Shown here in pieces: positions 1-12,900 of a stretch of DNA of 64,000 nucleotides. Made by a program: the position numbers and the translations under genes. This DNA comes from Physella acuta (Eukaryota > Mollusca > Gastropoda > Physidae): the NCBI RefSeq assembly GCF_028476545.1, contig NW_026732540.1, positions 1 to 64,000 of the forward strand, given 5' to 3'. Position 1 is the stretch's first letter. Each line of letters starts with the position of its first letter. A model generated the notes under the pieces. It saw only the letters and a list, made by a program, of their open reading frames with translations, ran no database searches and was not told the DNA's origin.

Positions 1-1293
1 TACCGATGTAGGTGTTTAAATTATACAGCATCGATTTCGTCAATAATTCATGTCAAAGTCAAGTATGCTTAAAATTATTCAGTGTTCTTCACTAGGTAGT
101 GAAATTATTCAGCTCGCTTCCGTCACCACTAGGTCTAGATCTGGTGTCAATGGCGAGTGCTCTAACACATTCAGTCGATGGCTAGGGAAAAAAAACGTTC
201 AATAATTCAGTATTCTGTCTCTCATTTGTGGCTTGAATAAATTCGTCACTTTTTATGAGATATAAAAATGAAAAATTATAAAGCGAAAAATTGTATAATT
301 AACACTTTTGAGGCCAATTTGAGTCATATGTAATGGCTGAACTAAATGAGTAATGTTTTCTTTTCGAATACGACAAAGTCCATTTTAACGTTAGACATTT
401 TATTTATGGAGGTGGGCTGGGGGGGGGGGGGGGGGCAGGTTTTTGAAGTCAGTTCTGAGAGGGTCTGGCCATTTATGACTACGTGTGTGATGGGGTAGAA
501 TACAGTATACAGATCAGCTGAAATTGCGCCATATCACTTTTGATGACCCATAACAGCTTAAATGCTTTTCTTTATGAAACCCGTTCTTTATTTTCTTTCT
601 CAAATATTTTTACTCTATTTAAAAAAAACAAACAGACAATATCGCTGTTAGATTAGTTTAGGTCTGAGCTAGAGTCTGAGCTAACGTCAGTTATGACGTA
701 CGACATCCACTAAACCATCGAAATACCCTACTGACATATTACATGCGCGTAGGATTTTCTCACAGACATTTTTCTCATGCAAGGGGGCAGAAGGTGGCAC
801 TTGAATCTTCTGGGTGGGGGAAGGGGGAGGGAGCGCACTTTGGCTACTTTTCTAAATATAGTTTTAAAAGATTATATTTCATCTGGGGAGTGGGGGTGGA
901 GGTGGGAGGGGGGGGGGAGGGTGAGAAGGGCGGTGTTGCACGTGCCCCGGAGAGATGCCTGGGGAAAAAACGGTGTCTTCCGTCCATTGCCGGCGCCAGG
1001 TTATTTAGCGCCATAGGCAAAACATATTAAAAGCGCCCCTACCGCAATTTTTTTCGTGCCCCCGTATTATCAGAGGCGTAGCGACCCTCCCCGGTGCCCT
1101 GGGACAAACTTTCGATTTGCACCCCCCCCCCAAAACTATCAATTTGTTTTTCCAAGCCATTTTGGCGCCCCCCCCTCCGGACAGCGCCCTAGGCGGCCGC
1201 CTAGTTCGCCTTATAGGTAGCGCCGGCCCTGCTTCCGTCATATTCCCTTAATATAAAAAAACGTAACTGTATTTTTCCATATTTCTATTCCAG
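1..1293. other. Intron or upstream sequence of the SLC36-like gene
   Basis: No exon could be supported here. It holds a G-run with a degenerate MITE fragment (about 410-500), G-rich unique sequence at 780-960 and the hAT MITE at 985-1231. The rest is AT-rich unique sequence. Confidence 0.5.
985..1231. mobile_element. hAT MITE with 8-bp target duplication, composite
   Basis: The right end is GGTAGCGCCGGCCCTG and the left end CATTGCCGGCGCCAGG. It is flanked by CTTCCGTC on both sides (977-984 and 1232-1239), the 8-bp duplication typical of hAT. An internal piece starting CAGAGGCGTAGCGACC at about 1071 belongs to a second hAT family, so one element appears to have landed in another. Confidence 0.8.
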
Positions 1294-4200
1294 ATTATCC
1301 CCCATCGAATCAAGCATGGAGGGAAACCGACACAATTTTTCCATGTATCTGCACGGAGCCGTGTTGATCTTGTCGGCTGTTTTGTCAACTTTCGGTGTGG
1401 TGGGCTACCTGCGTTACGGTGACAGCACAGAACAGATGCTGAATAAAAACATCCCAACGTCCACAACAGTGGGGCTGGCCATAAACATTTTCCTGTGTTT
1501 AGGGGTCTTGTTGACTTTTCCCTTACAGATGTACCCCGTCATAGAACTGGCTGAGCTTTTCGTGTTTCGGCCGAGTAGGTTTTGTTTTTAAAACTTCTAA
1601 TCGAAATAGATCAAATTGAGTAAAATTTTAGGGAGGGGGGTACTTCTATGATGGCAAGCAGGGTGTAACAAAGATTTTTGTTTCGCGAACCTCAGCTTCG
1701 AATAATTGCACTTAATTCTAATCTTAATTCTAGTCTTTCCCTGACAGAGGCCATATCAATGCCAGAATTCATTAGAAGAATGTGTTACCGTCACAGTCAT
1801 TTCGCAATGCTTTAGTAGATTTTTTTGGAGGGGGAGGGGGTGGCTTTTCATGAGTAGTAACACTGTGCAATTCATATCTTCTTCTATATTATGCGGCGAA
1901 TACCTAAATTATAAACCAATCGAGAAACAGTTTTAAAAAATCTCCTTCACTTCATACAAAGCAGAAATAATAAACATTTTGATTCATTTTTTTGTTAACC
2001 GCATGAAAACTTGCTTACATACTGAAATTAATATAATAATATTCAGATATTTTAAATAAAAACCCAGTTGATCATTTAGAATATGCATTCATCGGCAAAC
2101 ACACTGGTTGGTTAAAGGGCTTGTATTTGTTTAAATCGGTCAGTTTAACAATGAGATAACCATAAATTAAACATGAGCTTTGTGTTCTAGAGAAAACAGA
2201 ACCTGACAAAGATGGCAAAACCAACGAGAAAAAGAATGGGAGCATGTCACGTGTGACGGACGCCGTGCACGTGGCGACCTACTTACATAATGAGGTAAGC
2301 CGGATATTTAGGACTTGATTCTGTAGGACGTCCGTGAGTACGTCCAGCTCATTTGGGTACCTAACTTACGTTAGGGAAAGTAAAGGAGGCTGGGCATAGT
2401 GCTAAACACACTATCTCTTCATATGCCGATATCACAAAAACAGGTAAACAAATTCATCTGCCCCATAGACCACCAGGTTCAAAAAGGCCAACTACTACAA
2501 GTAGATCTACTCACGTCTGTGTAACTACTAGAAATAGATCTACTCACGTCTGTGTAACTACTACTTCTATATCTACTCACTCAAGTTTAACTACTACAAG
2601 TAGATGTACTCACGCTTGTGTAACTACTACAACTAGATCTACTCGCTCAAGTTTAACTACTACTACTAGATCTACTCACTCAAGTTTAACTACTACAACT
2701 AGATCTACTCACGTCTGTGTAACTTCTACTAGATCTACTCACTCAAGTTTAACTACTACAACTAGATCTACTCACTCAAGTTTAACTACTACTAGATCTA
2801 CTCACTCAAGTTTAACTACTACAACTAGATCTACTCACTCAAGTTTAACTACTACTACTAGATCTACTCACTCATGTGTAACTACTACAACTAGATCTAC
2901 TCACGTCTGTGTAACTTCTACTAGATCTACTCACTCAAGTTTAACTACTACTAGATCTACTCACTCAAGTTTAACTACTACCACTAGATCTACTCACTCA
3001 AGTTTAACTACTACAACTAGATCTACTCACTCAAGTTTAACTACTACCACTAGATCTACTCACTCAAGTTTAACTACTACAACTAGATCTACTCACGTCT
3101 GTGTAACTTCTACTAGATCTACTCACTCAAGTTTAACTATTACTAGATCTACTCACTCAAGTTTAACTACTACTACTAGATCTACTCACTCATGTGTAAC
3201 TACTAGAAATAGATCTACTCACGTCTGTGTAACTACTACAACTAGATCTACTCACGTCTGTGTAACTACTACTACTAGATCTACTCACTCATGTGTAACT
3301 ACTAGAAATAGATCTACTCACGTCTGTGTAACTACTACAACTAGATCTACTCACGTCTGTGTAACTTCTACTAGATCTACTCACTCAAGTTTAACTACTT
3401 CTACTAGATCTACTCACTCATGTGTAACTACTACTACTAGATCTACTCACGTCTGTGTAACTACTACTACTAGATCTACTCACGCCTGTGTAACTACTAC
3501 TACCAAATGTACTCACGCTTGTGATGTTTCATGCAGGTTCCCACGTGGAAGAGAAACCTGTTGCGACTCATCATTGTGCTGTTAGCTGCTGGGATTGCAG
3601 TGTTGACGAGAGATTTCTTCGCCTACTTCACGGCATTCATAGGTAGGCCTAAGCTCGAGTAACCCTATGTTTATATTTTTGTGTTTATTATTGTTTTGAG
3701 CACAAATATAACAACGGCATCCATTCTTCGCCTACGTTACGGTATTCATAGGTAGGCCTAAGCTTGAGTTACCATTTGTTTATATGTTTGTGTTTTACTA
3801 GTTTTAGATATTTTTTTTTTGAGCACAAATGAAACAACGGCATATATTTTTAAAAGCATATATATTGAATCCCAAATAATTGATAGAATCTACTCTAATG
3901 AATATAATTTTTATCGCGTTGGGGGGGGGGGGGGGGTAGTTGAAACTGAAAGATATGGGGAATGGTTAAAGTATATATCTATATATGAATGTCATTTTAT
4001 TTCGTCGAAGATTGGAAAGGCGTGGGGTGGAGGGATAGACGTGCCCCGATTGGGGCAGTGCCTCCACCCCACTTCTTCCGTCCCCCCTCCCCCCCCCTCC
4101 CCCCCCCCCCACCCCATGGGCCCATATCCCGGAGAGATACCTAAAAATAACACTACACTGACTGGGAGATATTCTCTTCTGGTTGCAGGTGCTGTCGGCA

Positions 4201-4367
4201 GTTCGGTGCTCGCCTACATCTTACCTTGCCTTTTTCACCTGAAACTTCGCTGGCACGAGCTGTCCCTGGGCATCAAGGTGAAGGACGTGGTCATCGTCGT
4301 CTTTGGGGTCCTCGCCAGCGTGGTCAGCCTGTACACCACAATCAGTGAGGTGGTCAGCAAGGTGTGA
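1294..4367 (+). CDS. SLC36-type proton-coupled amino-acid transporter, 3' part (four exons)
   Basis: Exons 1294-1574, 2191-2294, 3537-3642 and 4189-4367 (stop TGA) join in frame, with phases 1, 0 and 1 at the junctions. The first exon reads LSPIESSMEGNRHNFSMYLH, then one or two hydrophobic segments containing VVGYLRYGD and LLTFPLQMYPVIELAE. These resemble the middle-to-late helices of SLC36/AAAP transporters (GxxGYLxFG and T(F/Y)xLQ(F/M)YxxxE). A charged lysine-rich loop follows (EKTEPDKDGKTNEKKNG), then WKRNLLRLIIVLLAAG and GSSVLAYILPCLFHLKL, then a final helix and a short tail ending SEVVSKV. The family moves small amino acids across plasma or lysosomal membranes. The N-terminal helices must lie before the window. 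Intron 2 holds a 1-kb minisatellite, and intron 3 begins with a copy of the preceding exon end. The substrate cannot be told from this fragment. Confidence 0.85.
2310..2489 (+). repeat. tRNA-derived SINE, body only (no tRNA head)
   Basis: It has the shared SINE body GGCTGGGCATAGTGCTAA, a CACACTATC block and CATCTGCCCCATAGACC, seen in a dozen other copies in the window. It lies in intron 2 of the SLC36-like gene, next to the start of a minisatellite. Confidence 0.75.
2478..3522 (+). repeat. Minisatellite, 27-33 bp units, about 35 copies
   Basis: Units are of the form ACTAGATCTACTCACTCAAG plus TTTAACTACTAC, with a variant CACGTCTGTGTAACT. It fills most of SLC36 intron 2 and ends 14 bases before the acceptor of exon 3537-3642. 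Confidence 0.95.
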
Positions 4368-4775
4368 TGATTGGTAGCTGACCCGTGAAACATATGCTGA
4401 CCCATGCAACACGCTGACCCATATAGCAAATTCTGGTCCATACGGCATCGCCAGTTATTGACAATTTAATTAATCACCGAGATGCAGTTGTCTAATTGGA
4501 GAACATTTGGTATAAACATTCGTCTAACTGGATTATTTTGGCCTTGCGCTGTCAACCTATTTGGCTAAAGGCTGTTTGGGTTAAAGATCCCTTTCACACA
4601 TTACGTATGCGTAAACTGTTATTTATATTGTACTTTGTACACTTTTTGGTGTATAAACCACATCGAAACAAATGTTATTTGTTGGTATACATGTACATGA
4701 CACGTTTGTAACTAAAGTTAATATACAATTAAAAGAGCGGCGTTATGAGATATATGATCTGCATCTGCATAGTCT

Positions 4776-5835
4776 TTCCATTTCTCAAAGTTTACCACTT
4801 CTCTATGTTTACCACTTCCCTATGTTTACCACTTCTCTAGGCTTACCACTGCTCAAAGCTTACCACTACTCTATGCTTACAACTACTCTAAGCTTACCAC
4901 TACTCTAAGCTTACCACTTCTCTATGCTTACCACTAATATATGCTTACGACTACTCAAAGCTTACCAAGCTTACCACTTCTCTATGCTTACCACTACTCT
5001 AAGCTTACCACTACTCTAAGCTTACCACTACTCTATGCTTACCACTTCTCTATACTTACACTTACTCTATGCTTACCACTACTCTAAGCTTACCACTACT
5101 CTATGCTTACCACTACTCTATGCTTACCACTTCTCTATGCTTACCACTACTCTAAGCTTACCACTACTCTAAGCTTACCACTACTCTAAGCTTACCACTA
5201 CTCTAAGCTTACCACTACTCTATGCTTACCACTACTCTAAGCTTACCACTACTCTAAGCTTACCACTACTCTATACTTTCCACTTCTCTATACTTACACT
5301 TACTCTATACTTACCACTACTCTAAGCTTACCACTACTCTATGCTTACAACTACTCTAAGCTTACCACTACTCTATGCTTACCACTTCTCTATGCTTACC
5401 ACTACTCTATACTTTCCACTTCTCTATACTTACACTTACTCAATACTTACCACTTCTCTATGCTTACCACTACTCTATACTTTCCACTTCTCTATACTTA
5501 CACTTACTCTATGCTTACCACTTCTCTATGCTTACCACTACTCTATGCTTACCACTTCTCTATGCTTACCACTACTCTATGCTTACCACTACTCTATGCT
5601 TACCACTTCTCTATGCTTACCACTACTCTATGCTTACCACTTCTCTATGCTTACCACTACTCTATGCTTACCACTTCTCTATGCTTACCACTACTCTATG
5701 CTTACCACTTCTCTATGCTTACCACTACTCTATGCTTACCACTACTCTATGCTTACCACTACTCTATGCTTACCACTACTCTAAGCTTACCACTACTCTA
5801 TGCTTACCACTACTCTATGCTTACCATTTCTCTAG
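4776..5835 (+). repeat. Minisatellite, 17-bp unit, about 60 copies
   Basis: The unit is CTATGCTTACCACTACT with single-base variants (AAGCTTACC, ATACTTTCC). All three frames are open in parts, which makes long low-complexity reading frames with no coding signal. Confidence 0.95.
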
Positions 5836-6732
5836 GCGTATCACTTATCTGAAGCTGGCTAATATAACTCACTATAGGGTATGAACATCTACACATCAAC
5901 CCCTGAGTTTAAGGTGATATGTAGTAGAGCCTACCATCGCCCAACTGGCATGTTTAAATGACCTTGTGGCTGATCCAATTATTTTTACTTACTGGAATCC
6001 TATTCAGATTTTCTACTTTCAAATTAAAAAAAAAAGATTAAATTAATAGTTTACTATAAGTTTCGATTAATCAGCTAATAGTTATTGCACCATTAAATTA
6101 AAACATTGTCTTTGTTTGATGATACTACTGCGTATAAAATGTTGACATGACAACTATTAATTTGTGTACGTTTGATAAAAATGTATTGCCTATAACAAAG
6201 GTTTTCCGAAAGCTATTTTAATTTTTTTATTACCTTTTTGTACACAACATTGTATATATTTTCTTTATAAACTGTTGTTGTAACATCACCTGTGTACAAT
6301 GTACACATCTTACAGTCTTTCAACTTGTGTGATCAACTGTAAAAAAAAGTGAACTTCGAGAAACTGAAATTCTTTTTTAGAAGAAATATAAACCGATCTA
6401 CTACGTAGATATCCTTATGGTAAACAGCTCTTCTGGAATTGTCTGTGATTTTTTTTTTTGTGTGTTCATTCTATTCTTCCACAATTTGCAATATTTTTTT
6501 TTTCAAAACTCATGATTGTTTTATAACCACATTTTAAAATGACTACGTCTTGCTATAAAAGTATGCAAATAAATTTAGATTAAATAAAATTTATTGTTAT
6601 GCATATTTAAACTAAACAGACCTATATGCTTCATAGGCGTAAATCACTTACAGAAGAAGTCCCTGTGTTCAAAGCCCCCCACCCACCCCCCCCCCCCCCC
6701 AAACCCCCCGCTTACCAGTAATTCAGTAAAAT

Positions 6733-6912
6733 ATTCATCTGAAGTATTTGAGTTAATTTACTGAAGCGTTTAAAATTGTTCATCTGAAGTATTTGAGTTA
6801 CATTTAGTGAAGTATTTAAAACTATTCATCTGAAGTATTTGAGTTACATTTAGTGAAGTATTTAAAACTATTCATCTGAAGTATTTGAGTAACATTTAGT
6901 GAAGTATTTACA
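6733..6912 (+). repeat. 46-bp tandem repeat, four copies
   Basis: The unit begins TTCATCTGAAGTATTTGAGT and ends TTAGTGAAGTATTTAAAACTA. The first copy is the most diverged. Confidence 0.9.
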
Positions 6913-6978
6913 GTTTAGTAAATTGTGGCCCTGGAACAGACATACACCAATCACACACCATGTCGCACACATTGAAAC

Positions 6979-7043
<65 letters not shown>
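6979..7043 (+). repeat. (CT)n-(CA)n compound microsatellite
   Basis: About 22 CT units are followed by about 10 CA units. Confidence 0.95.
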
Positions 7044-7167
7044 AATCAAACACATTTGAAAATATTCACACACAGACACCCCAAAACACACACTAAGTCG
7101 CACACATAAACACACAGACGCACATACACAATCATACGAATTCGCAAATATTCACAAACCGGAATAA

Positions 7168-7440
7168 GAGTAAGTACCACTTCCGGTTACCAGAAATTGT
7201 TCAAAAGTTTATATAGAACTACAAATTTGGTATAATACCTATGTTTTAAATTACGTCAACATAACTGAAACGGTACTCAAGTTATCGTGTTTACAGACAC
7301 ACAGACAAAATTGCACAACCAAATTTTTTCCGACGTTGAGATTTGAGAAAATCTCAATTTCGATTTTTTTGCAAAATTACAACACTTTCTGTGTACTTCG
7401 TATACCAGAAAGAAGAGACCTCTGCTTTGCTTTCCTGACT
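7168..7440 (+). repeat. Dispersed repeat, copy 1
   Basis: It shares with 50643-50935 the blocks AGTACCACTTCC, ATCGTGTTTACA, CGAGATTT-type hairpins and TATACxAGAAAG in the same order. It may be the 3' part of a transposable element. No reading frame was found. Confidence 0.65.
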
Positions 7441-7837
7441 GTTTTCAAATTTGTGAAATCATAATAAAAGCTCTCCGGGCGGCGAGATGAGTCACTACGC
7501 CTCTTTCTCGCTAAACTCTTTAGGTGATCCGTCAATTAAGATTAACCACTTGAGACATCGCTACTGAAGGAATAGTTTTTAGCATTCTATTTTTTACCTA
7601 CGAAATTGCAGAAAGCTCTTAAATGTTAATGGCTTTAACATTACCTTCCACCCCCCCCCCCCCACACACACACATTTACACACCTATCCGTTAATTAATT
7701 TCTTCAGTGTGTTAGTGCTTTACACACTATCTTTAAAAAGCCTCGTTTCACACCATGAATGATTTTACGCACCAATGGAAGCTTTTGACACGTATAGATC
7801 TGTAAAAAGGAATCGATAAGGCAGGAGTACCAGAGTG

Positions 7838-8208
7838 CATGAAGACACCGCGCCTATAAAACACCTTGCTGATTCGTCTAACGCCGTGCCCATAAAACAC
7901 CTTGCCGGTTCGTCTAACGCCGTGCCTATAAAACACCTTGCCGGTTCGTCTAGCACCGTGCCTATAAAACACCTTGCCGGTTCGTCTAACGCCGTGCCTA
8001 TAAAACACCTTGCTGATTCGTCTAACGCCGTGCCTATAAAACACCTTGCCGGTTCGTCTAACACCGTGCCTATAAAACACCTTGCTGGTTCGTCTAACAC
8101 CGTGCCTATAAAACACCTTACTGATTCGTCTAACACCGTGCCTATAAAACACCTTGCTGATTCGTCTAACACCGTGCCTATAAAACACCTTGCTGGTTCG
8201 TCTAACAG
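7838..8208 (+). repeat. Minisatellite, 36-bp unit, about ten copies
   Basis: The unit runs GCCTATAAAACACCTTGCCG plus GTTCGTCTAACACCGT. Because 36 is divisible by three, several frames stay open on both strands (138-154 codons). I see no splice or start evidence that any is translated. Confidence 0.95.
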
Positions 8209-8276
8209 ACTGGACCTAAGAACCGACATCAGATACTTTGGGTTTCAATAGCTCCCCCCCCCCCACTACACCATCC

Positions 8277-8545
8277 CAGTCGCGTAGGCAGGGGGGGGGG
8301 GGTTAGGGGGGTCATAACCCCCATAGACCCCTCGGTATATATATATATATATATAAAGTATGAGGGGGGGGGTGCAAATCGAAAGTTTGAGGGGAGGTGT
8401 GCAAATCGAAAGTTTGAGGGGGTGGTGCAAATCAAAAGTCTGAGGGGGGGGGGGCAAATGGAAAGTTTGAGGGGGGTCCAAATCGAAAGTTTGTCCCCGG
8501 GTAAAAATTGCCCCACCCCTTGAGACGATCCTGGCTACGCCACTG
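8277..8545. mobile_element. hAT MITE, family A (CAGTGGCGTAGC ends)
   Basis: The left end is CAGTCGCGTAGGCAGG and the right end CCTGGCTACGCCACTG. The target duplication is CACCATCC / CACCGTCC (8269-8276, 8546-8553). It contains G-runs, a short (TA)n and repeated GCAAATCGAAAGTTTGAGG units. Confidence 0.85.
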
Positions 8546-8648
8546 CACCGTCCCACACAATAATCCCCACGTTTGATAACCCGACCAAGTGATTGGGTAC
8601 ACCGTATAGGCCTGTAATACAATTTTTTTCCCACCACCAATATAATGT

Positions 8649-8850
8649 TGTGGGGACGGCGTGGTCTGGTGGTAGAGCGTTAGACTGCTAACGCTAAACT
8701 TCTGAGACTGGATCAGGAACTCCAGTCTGTACAACATGCCTGAGTCTACCCAGGCGGTCATAGTGCTGACCCCCCCCCCCCCTTGCATGCTATTGCCGTG
8801 ATTATTAAAACAGTTTTCGGCACGAATGAGAAAATATGATGAATATAACA
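8649..8850 (+). repeat. tRNA-derived SINE with tRNA-like head
   Basis: The head GTGGTCTGGTGGTAGAGC matches a pol III A box. A diverged B box is followed by GAGTCTACCCAGG, a shortened body and CACGAATGAGAAAATATGAT. Confidence 0.75.
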
Positions 8851-9923
8851 TTAAGTAACGTTTACCATAGGTCAGAGATTTGTTAATTAACTAAGCTACA
8901 GAGCGAGGGTACGACTGCACGCCTGTCCTTACGTACATCGATTCTTTTCCCTGCCGGTATCGTTATGATTATAGACAAGGCCAGATTTAGGGGAGAGCGA
9001 TAGATCTACTAACAAAACTAAATTCGATACAAGTTGCCGGCAAACATAGAAGTTAGTTCCGATTACTGTAAATCAGTGTCATCAAAACACACTCATGACT
9101 CATGTGTCAACATGTACTGATTAGACTAATTAAATTCCGCTCATCTGGAATCTTTTTAAAAAAACCTGATTTAAAAAAAAAGTGTAATGCACGTTTTAAA
9201 AATTAGATGTAGACTGCAGACTTGTATTCTAGCATATTAGATTCTAGTAGTAATTACTCTTTTTTAAAAACAACTTTATTCGGTATTCTCTGAGAAATGT
9301 ATAGACTACTTTGAGAAATAGAAAAATAAGTCATTAAGATGCATTGCTTTAAAATTTCAAATTATTAGATTTCTTATTCAAGAAAAATCTTTGTGTTTTA
9401 ATTTTGCAGCTTGTTTACCACTGGAATCACATTATAGTGATTATACTTACACTCTTCTATAGTGTGTTAGATCTCTAGATTCTAGATCTATATGAAATCA
9501 ATAATATTGCAATTTTGTTGACTTACCGGGCGCATTATTTTGATTTTATTAAGTGTACTAATTTAGCCTATAGTTTAATGCATTTAGATCTAGATAACTT
9601 AGTGAACAGTTCTTTGTTGATTTAGACTAGGCTATAGATTTCTACATCTGTCATTTTCATCGCGATTAGAAAGAGAATTTATTTGCGAATTTATTATTTA
9701 GAGAATCTATTAAAAATTGCGTAGTAGCAAGTTATTTGGCCTATCCTGCACGCGAGCAATGTATTGATTATCTTTGTAGACTGGTCAAAAATAAATAAAA
9801 GCATACTAACATCTGGACTGAAAATTGCATTACTGTGTGATAAAATGACCAATGACTAATGTAACTAGCGGATAGTTTGTAGGATGCCGCCAAAAGTGGA
9901 ATAAAGACACGACATCGGAGCAA

Positions 9924-12900
9924 ATGGTTGCATCACTAAACAACTTTTATACAGCTCAAGTTTGGCGGAATATTCAAGCCCGTTTATTATCTTCTCCTAA
10001 GACTAGTTTGACATTAGGTCTACGTAGTAAAAGACACCAACCCAGGAGTAAAAACCTGATCAAAATTAGAGCAATGAATTTAGAAGGTTGGTGACTGATG
10101 GACCTAAAAAGTTGGACCTTAATTAATATAAGATCTAGAAATCTAGACTAGAATCTAATATTCTAATAATAATAAGGCCTAGTTAACTAGGGCCAGATCT
10201 AGATCTAAATCTAATTATATCTATATCTATATATAGAATCTATATATAGATCTAGGGCCTATAATGGCCTATATTAAATATTTAATATATTTAAAAAGAC
10301 CAATTTAAGGCCTAGCCCTAGGCTAAGAGTGCCTAAGGCCTAAGAAGTAGTAGGGTCTATAGTCTTCGAAGATAACTGTGGGCCTATGCCTAGCCTGCCT
10401 ATGTTTTATTTAAATTTAATTTTTTATAGCCTACATTTTTTTTTTCAAAAAGGTCTATAATAATAATATAGGCCTAGATCTCTAGGTCCTATACTATAGA
10501 ATAGTCTAGATTCTAGATCTAAAGTAATTAGTAGGGCCTATAAATTTTGTATAAATTTCCATATTTTTCAGAATTAAAAGAGCATCTTCCACATTCAAAC
10601 AAAACCAAGTTTACCGTAAGTTTAAAATATTTTCCTCAGCATCTTAAAATAATTGGATTGGAGAAAGGGTTATTTATTATTAATTATTAAGCAGCATTAT
10701 CATTTGTTCATTGTAAATATAGACCTAAATGTATAAATACTGTTGAAGGATACACTGAGAATAGTAGTAGAGTTAAAATAATTTCCTAATTTTAATGAAG
10801 GGCGCTAGCTGCTTTAGAACAACCACCAGACAGTAAATACAGTACATTAATAAAAAGATCCTTTTAAAACCTGACAGTCTATGGGGAAGGTGAAGTAGAG
10901 GTTGCATGTTTCTGTAATCTCTGCCTATGAATAGCTAGAGTGGTCATCACTATGCTCAGCCACCCTTGCTTTAACTAACTTGAGTCATGTACCAATCAGA
11001 ATTTGGTTTGACTCAGGGATTCTAGCCGAGGATCAGAACTCGAGACTTTCAAGTTAGCAGTCCAACCCTCTACCATTTAACCTTAACTCCCCTGGTATTT
11101 ATATGCTACTGATCTATTGCTGTATTCATGCTGTCCAATGGTAAAGTCATTGAAGATAAATAGATGCATAGTGGTGATTTAGTAATGTTGATAAAAAGTT
11201 AACAAATACTTTTATCTCTCAGATTGCTGTAGAAGGTAACATTGGAAGTGGCAAAACAACCTTGCTCCAGCATTTCCAACAGCTTCCATATTGTCAGGTA
11301 TGCCACACGGTATTTATAAAGCAAAATAATATATATTTAGAGCCACATTTTTATCATCTGGACTGTTTCTCAAGGTATTATTTGTCCTTAGTTGAAGTTA
11401 AATGGATAGGATGGGTGGATTTTTCTTCAAATCATATGCCTTCTCTAAGATCCTGAAACATCTGTGTTTTCAGGTAATTGGAGAACCTTTGGACAAGTGG
11501 ACAGATATCAAGGGGCATAATGCACTTGTATGTACAAATAATTTTATCAGATTTGATATTTGTGACATAAAATGTTTACATTTAATTATGGGTGTGAAAT
11601 TCTTGCATTTCAGCTGGAAACAAATTAATTTTTTCATTTTTGCAGGCTTTGTTGTATGAAGATTCAGAACGCTGGAGTTTCACTTTCAATATGTTTGCTC
11701 AGTTGACTAGAGTACAGATGCACAACCAGCCCCACAATCCTGTAAGTTCTCTTGAATTAAGTGTTGTGTCTTCTAATATGTTCTTTAGAGCTATCCTGTC
11801 CCTGAGTGTTACAATTGTCAGACAATGGACTGTTCCAACAATAGGTGTGTTAGGCTTGTAAATGTTATTAAAAGTAGAATATCTGATTTAGTGTTAGGAT
11901 CTGAAAAAAAGGGGTTGGAGGTATTTTAGGACTTAGATTAGGGATAGCATTAGCATTGATATTAATAAGATATATTAATTTATATTTTCCTACCATTAAC
12001 CTAACTTCGTTATTTAAGAAGATTCCATTATTGTTGCATTATTTCTTTTTACAAGTACACACATACATAAAAAATAGTTCCTAATTTAAGTGTTAAATGT
12101 TACAACCATATTCAGTGTTCTTCAACTAATTGCCTCATTTTATAAATATTGAATAACAATTTTTTTACCCTATCCCAGTCAAGGCCAATAAAAATGCTGG
12201 AAAGATCTTTGTACAGCACTCGTTATTGTTTTGTCCAGAACAGTTACCTGGAGTAAGTTCCCTTTTTAAACATTTTGCCTCATTAGTTAACACTTTTACT
12301 CAGTCTTAGCTTGGTAAAATTATAAGTAGGTGTATGTTAACCTGTTGTTTTGTCTGTACATAGAAATAGCCTTTGTTGATGCCATTTTGTTTTTATCTGA
12401 CAGTAAAACAATCAATGGCTTTGAGTATTCTGTCCTGAACCAGTGGTTTGATTATCTTGTTTCATCTGGGAATGCTCCAGTTGATCTGATAGGTTTGTTG
12501 GGCTTTCAATACATAATGTTTATTGTTGTTATTTATAATTATCAGTCTTATTTTTATAACCAGATTTATTAAATAAAAACTCTCTCAAAACATTATTAGT
12601 ACTTGCCTGCTTTGTGAAGGAAAGTAAACTTGTATTTATTGACAGGCAAAATTAGATATGTGCTGTTTTATAGTAGGGACAGTGTGGCTAGCGGGAGAGA
12701 GCTAGACTGCTAACCCAGAAGTCTCGAGTTTGAATCCAGGTTCAAGTCAGTAGAACGCCCCTGAGTCCACCCAGCTCAGATTGGTATCTAACTCATGTAA
12801 GGGAAACAGGGGTGGCTGAACATAGTGCTAATCACACTATCCCTTTACTAAAATCTCTGAAGCAGATGAACTCTACTTCATCTGACCTATTTGTTTTGGG

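Larger units (their letters stand above)
4368..9923. other. Noncoding interval between SLC36-like and TK2
   Basis: No gene was recognised. It holds the 17-bp array, a 46-bp array, CT/CA microsatellite, a dispersed repeat at 7168-7440, the 36-bp array, one hAT MITE and one SINE. 8,860-9,920 is AT-rich unique sequence before TK2. Confidence 0.6.

Noticed and set aside
2478-3522. CRISPR-like array
   Set aside because: Units are direct repeats without unique spacers and lie inside an animal intron.
5341-5884. Frames rich in LLYAYHYSMLTT
   Set aside because: Translation of the 17-bp array only.
7748-8251. Open frames of 138-154 codons on both strands over the 36-bp array
   Set aside because: A period divisible by three keeps all frames open. 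No independent coding evidence.
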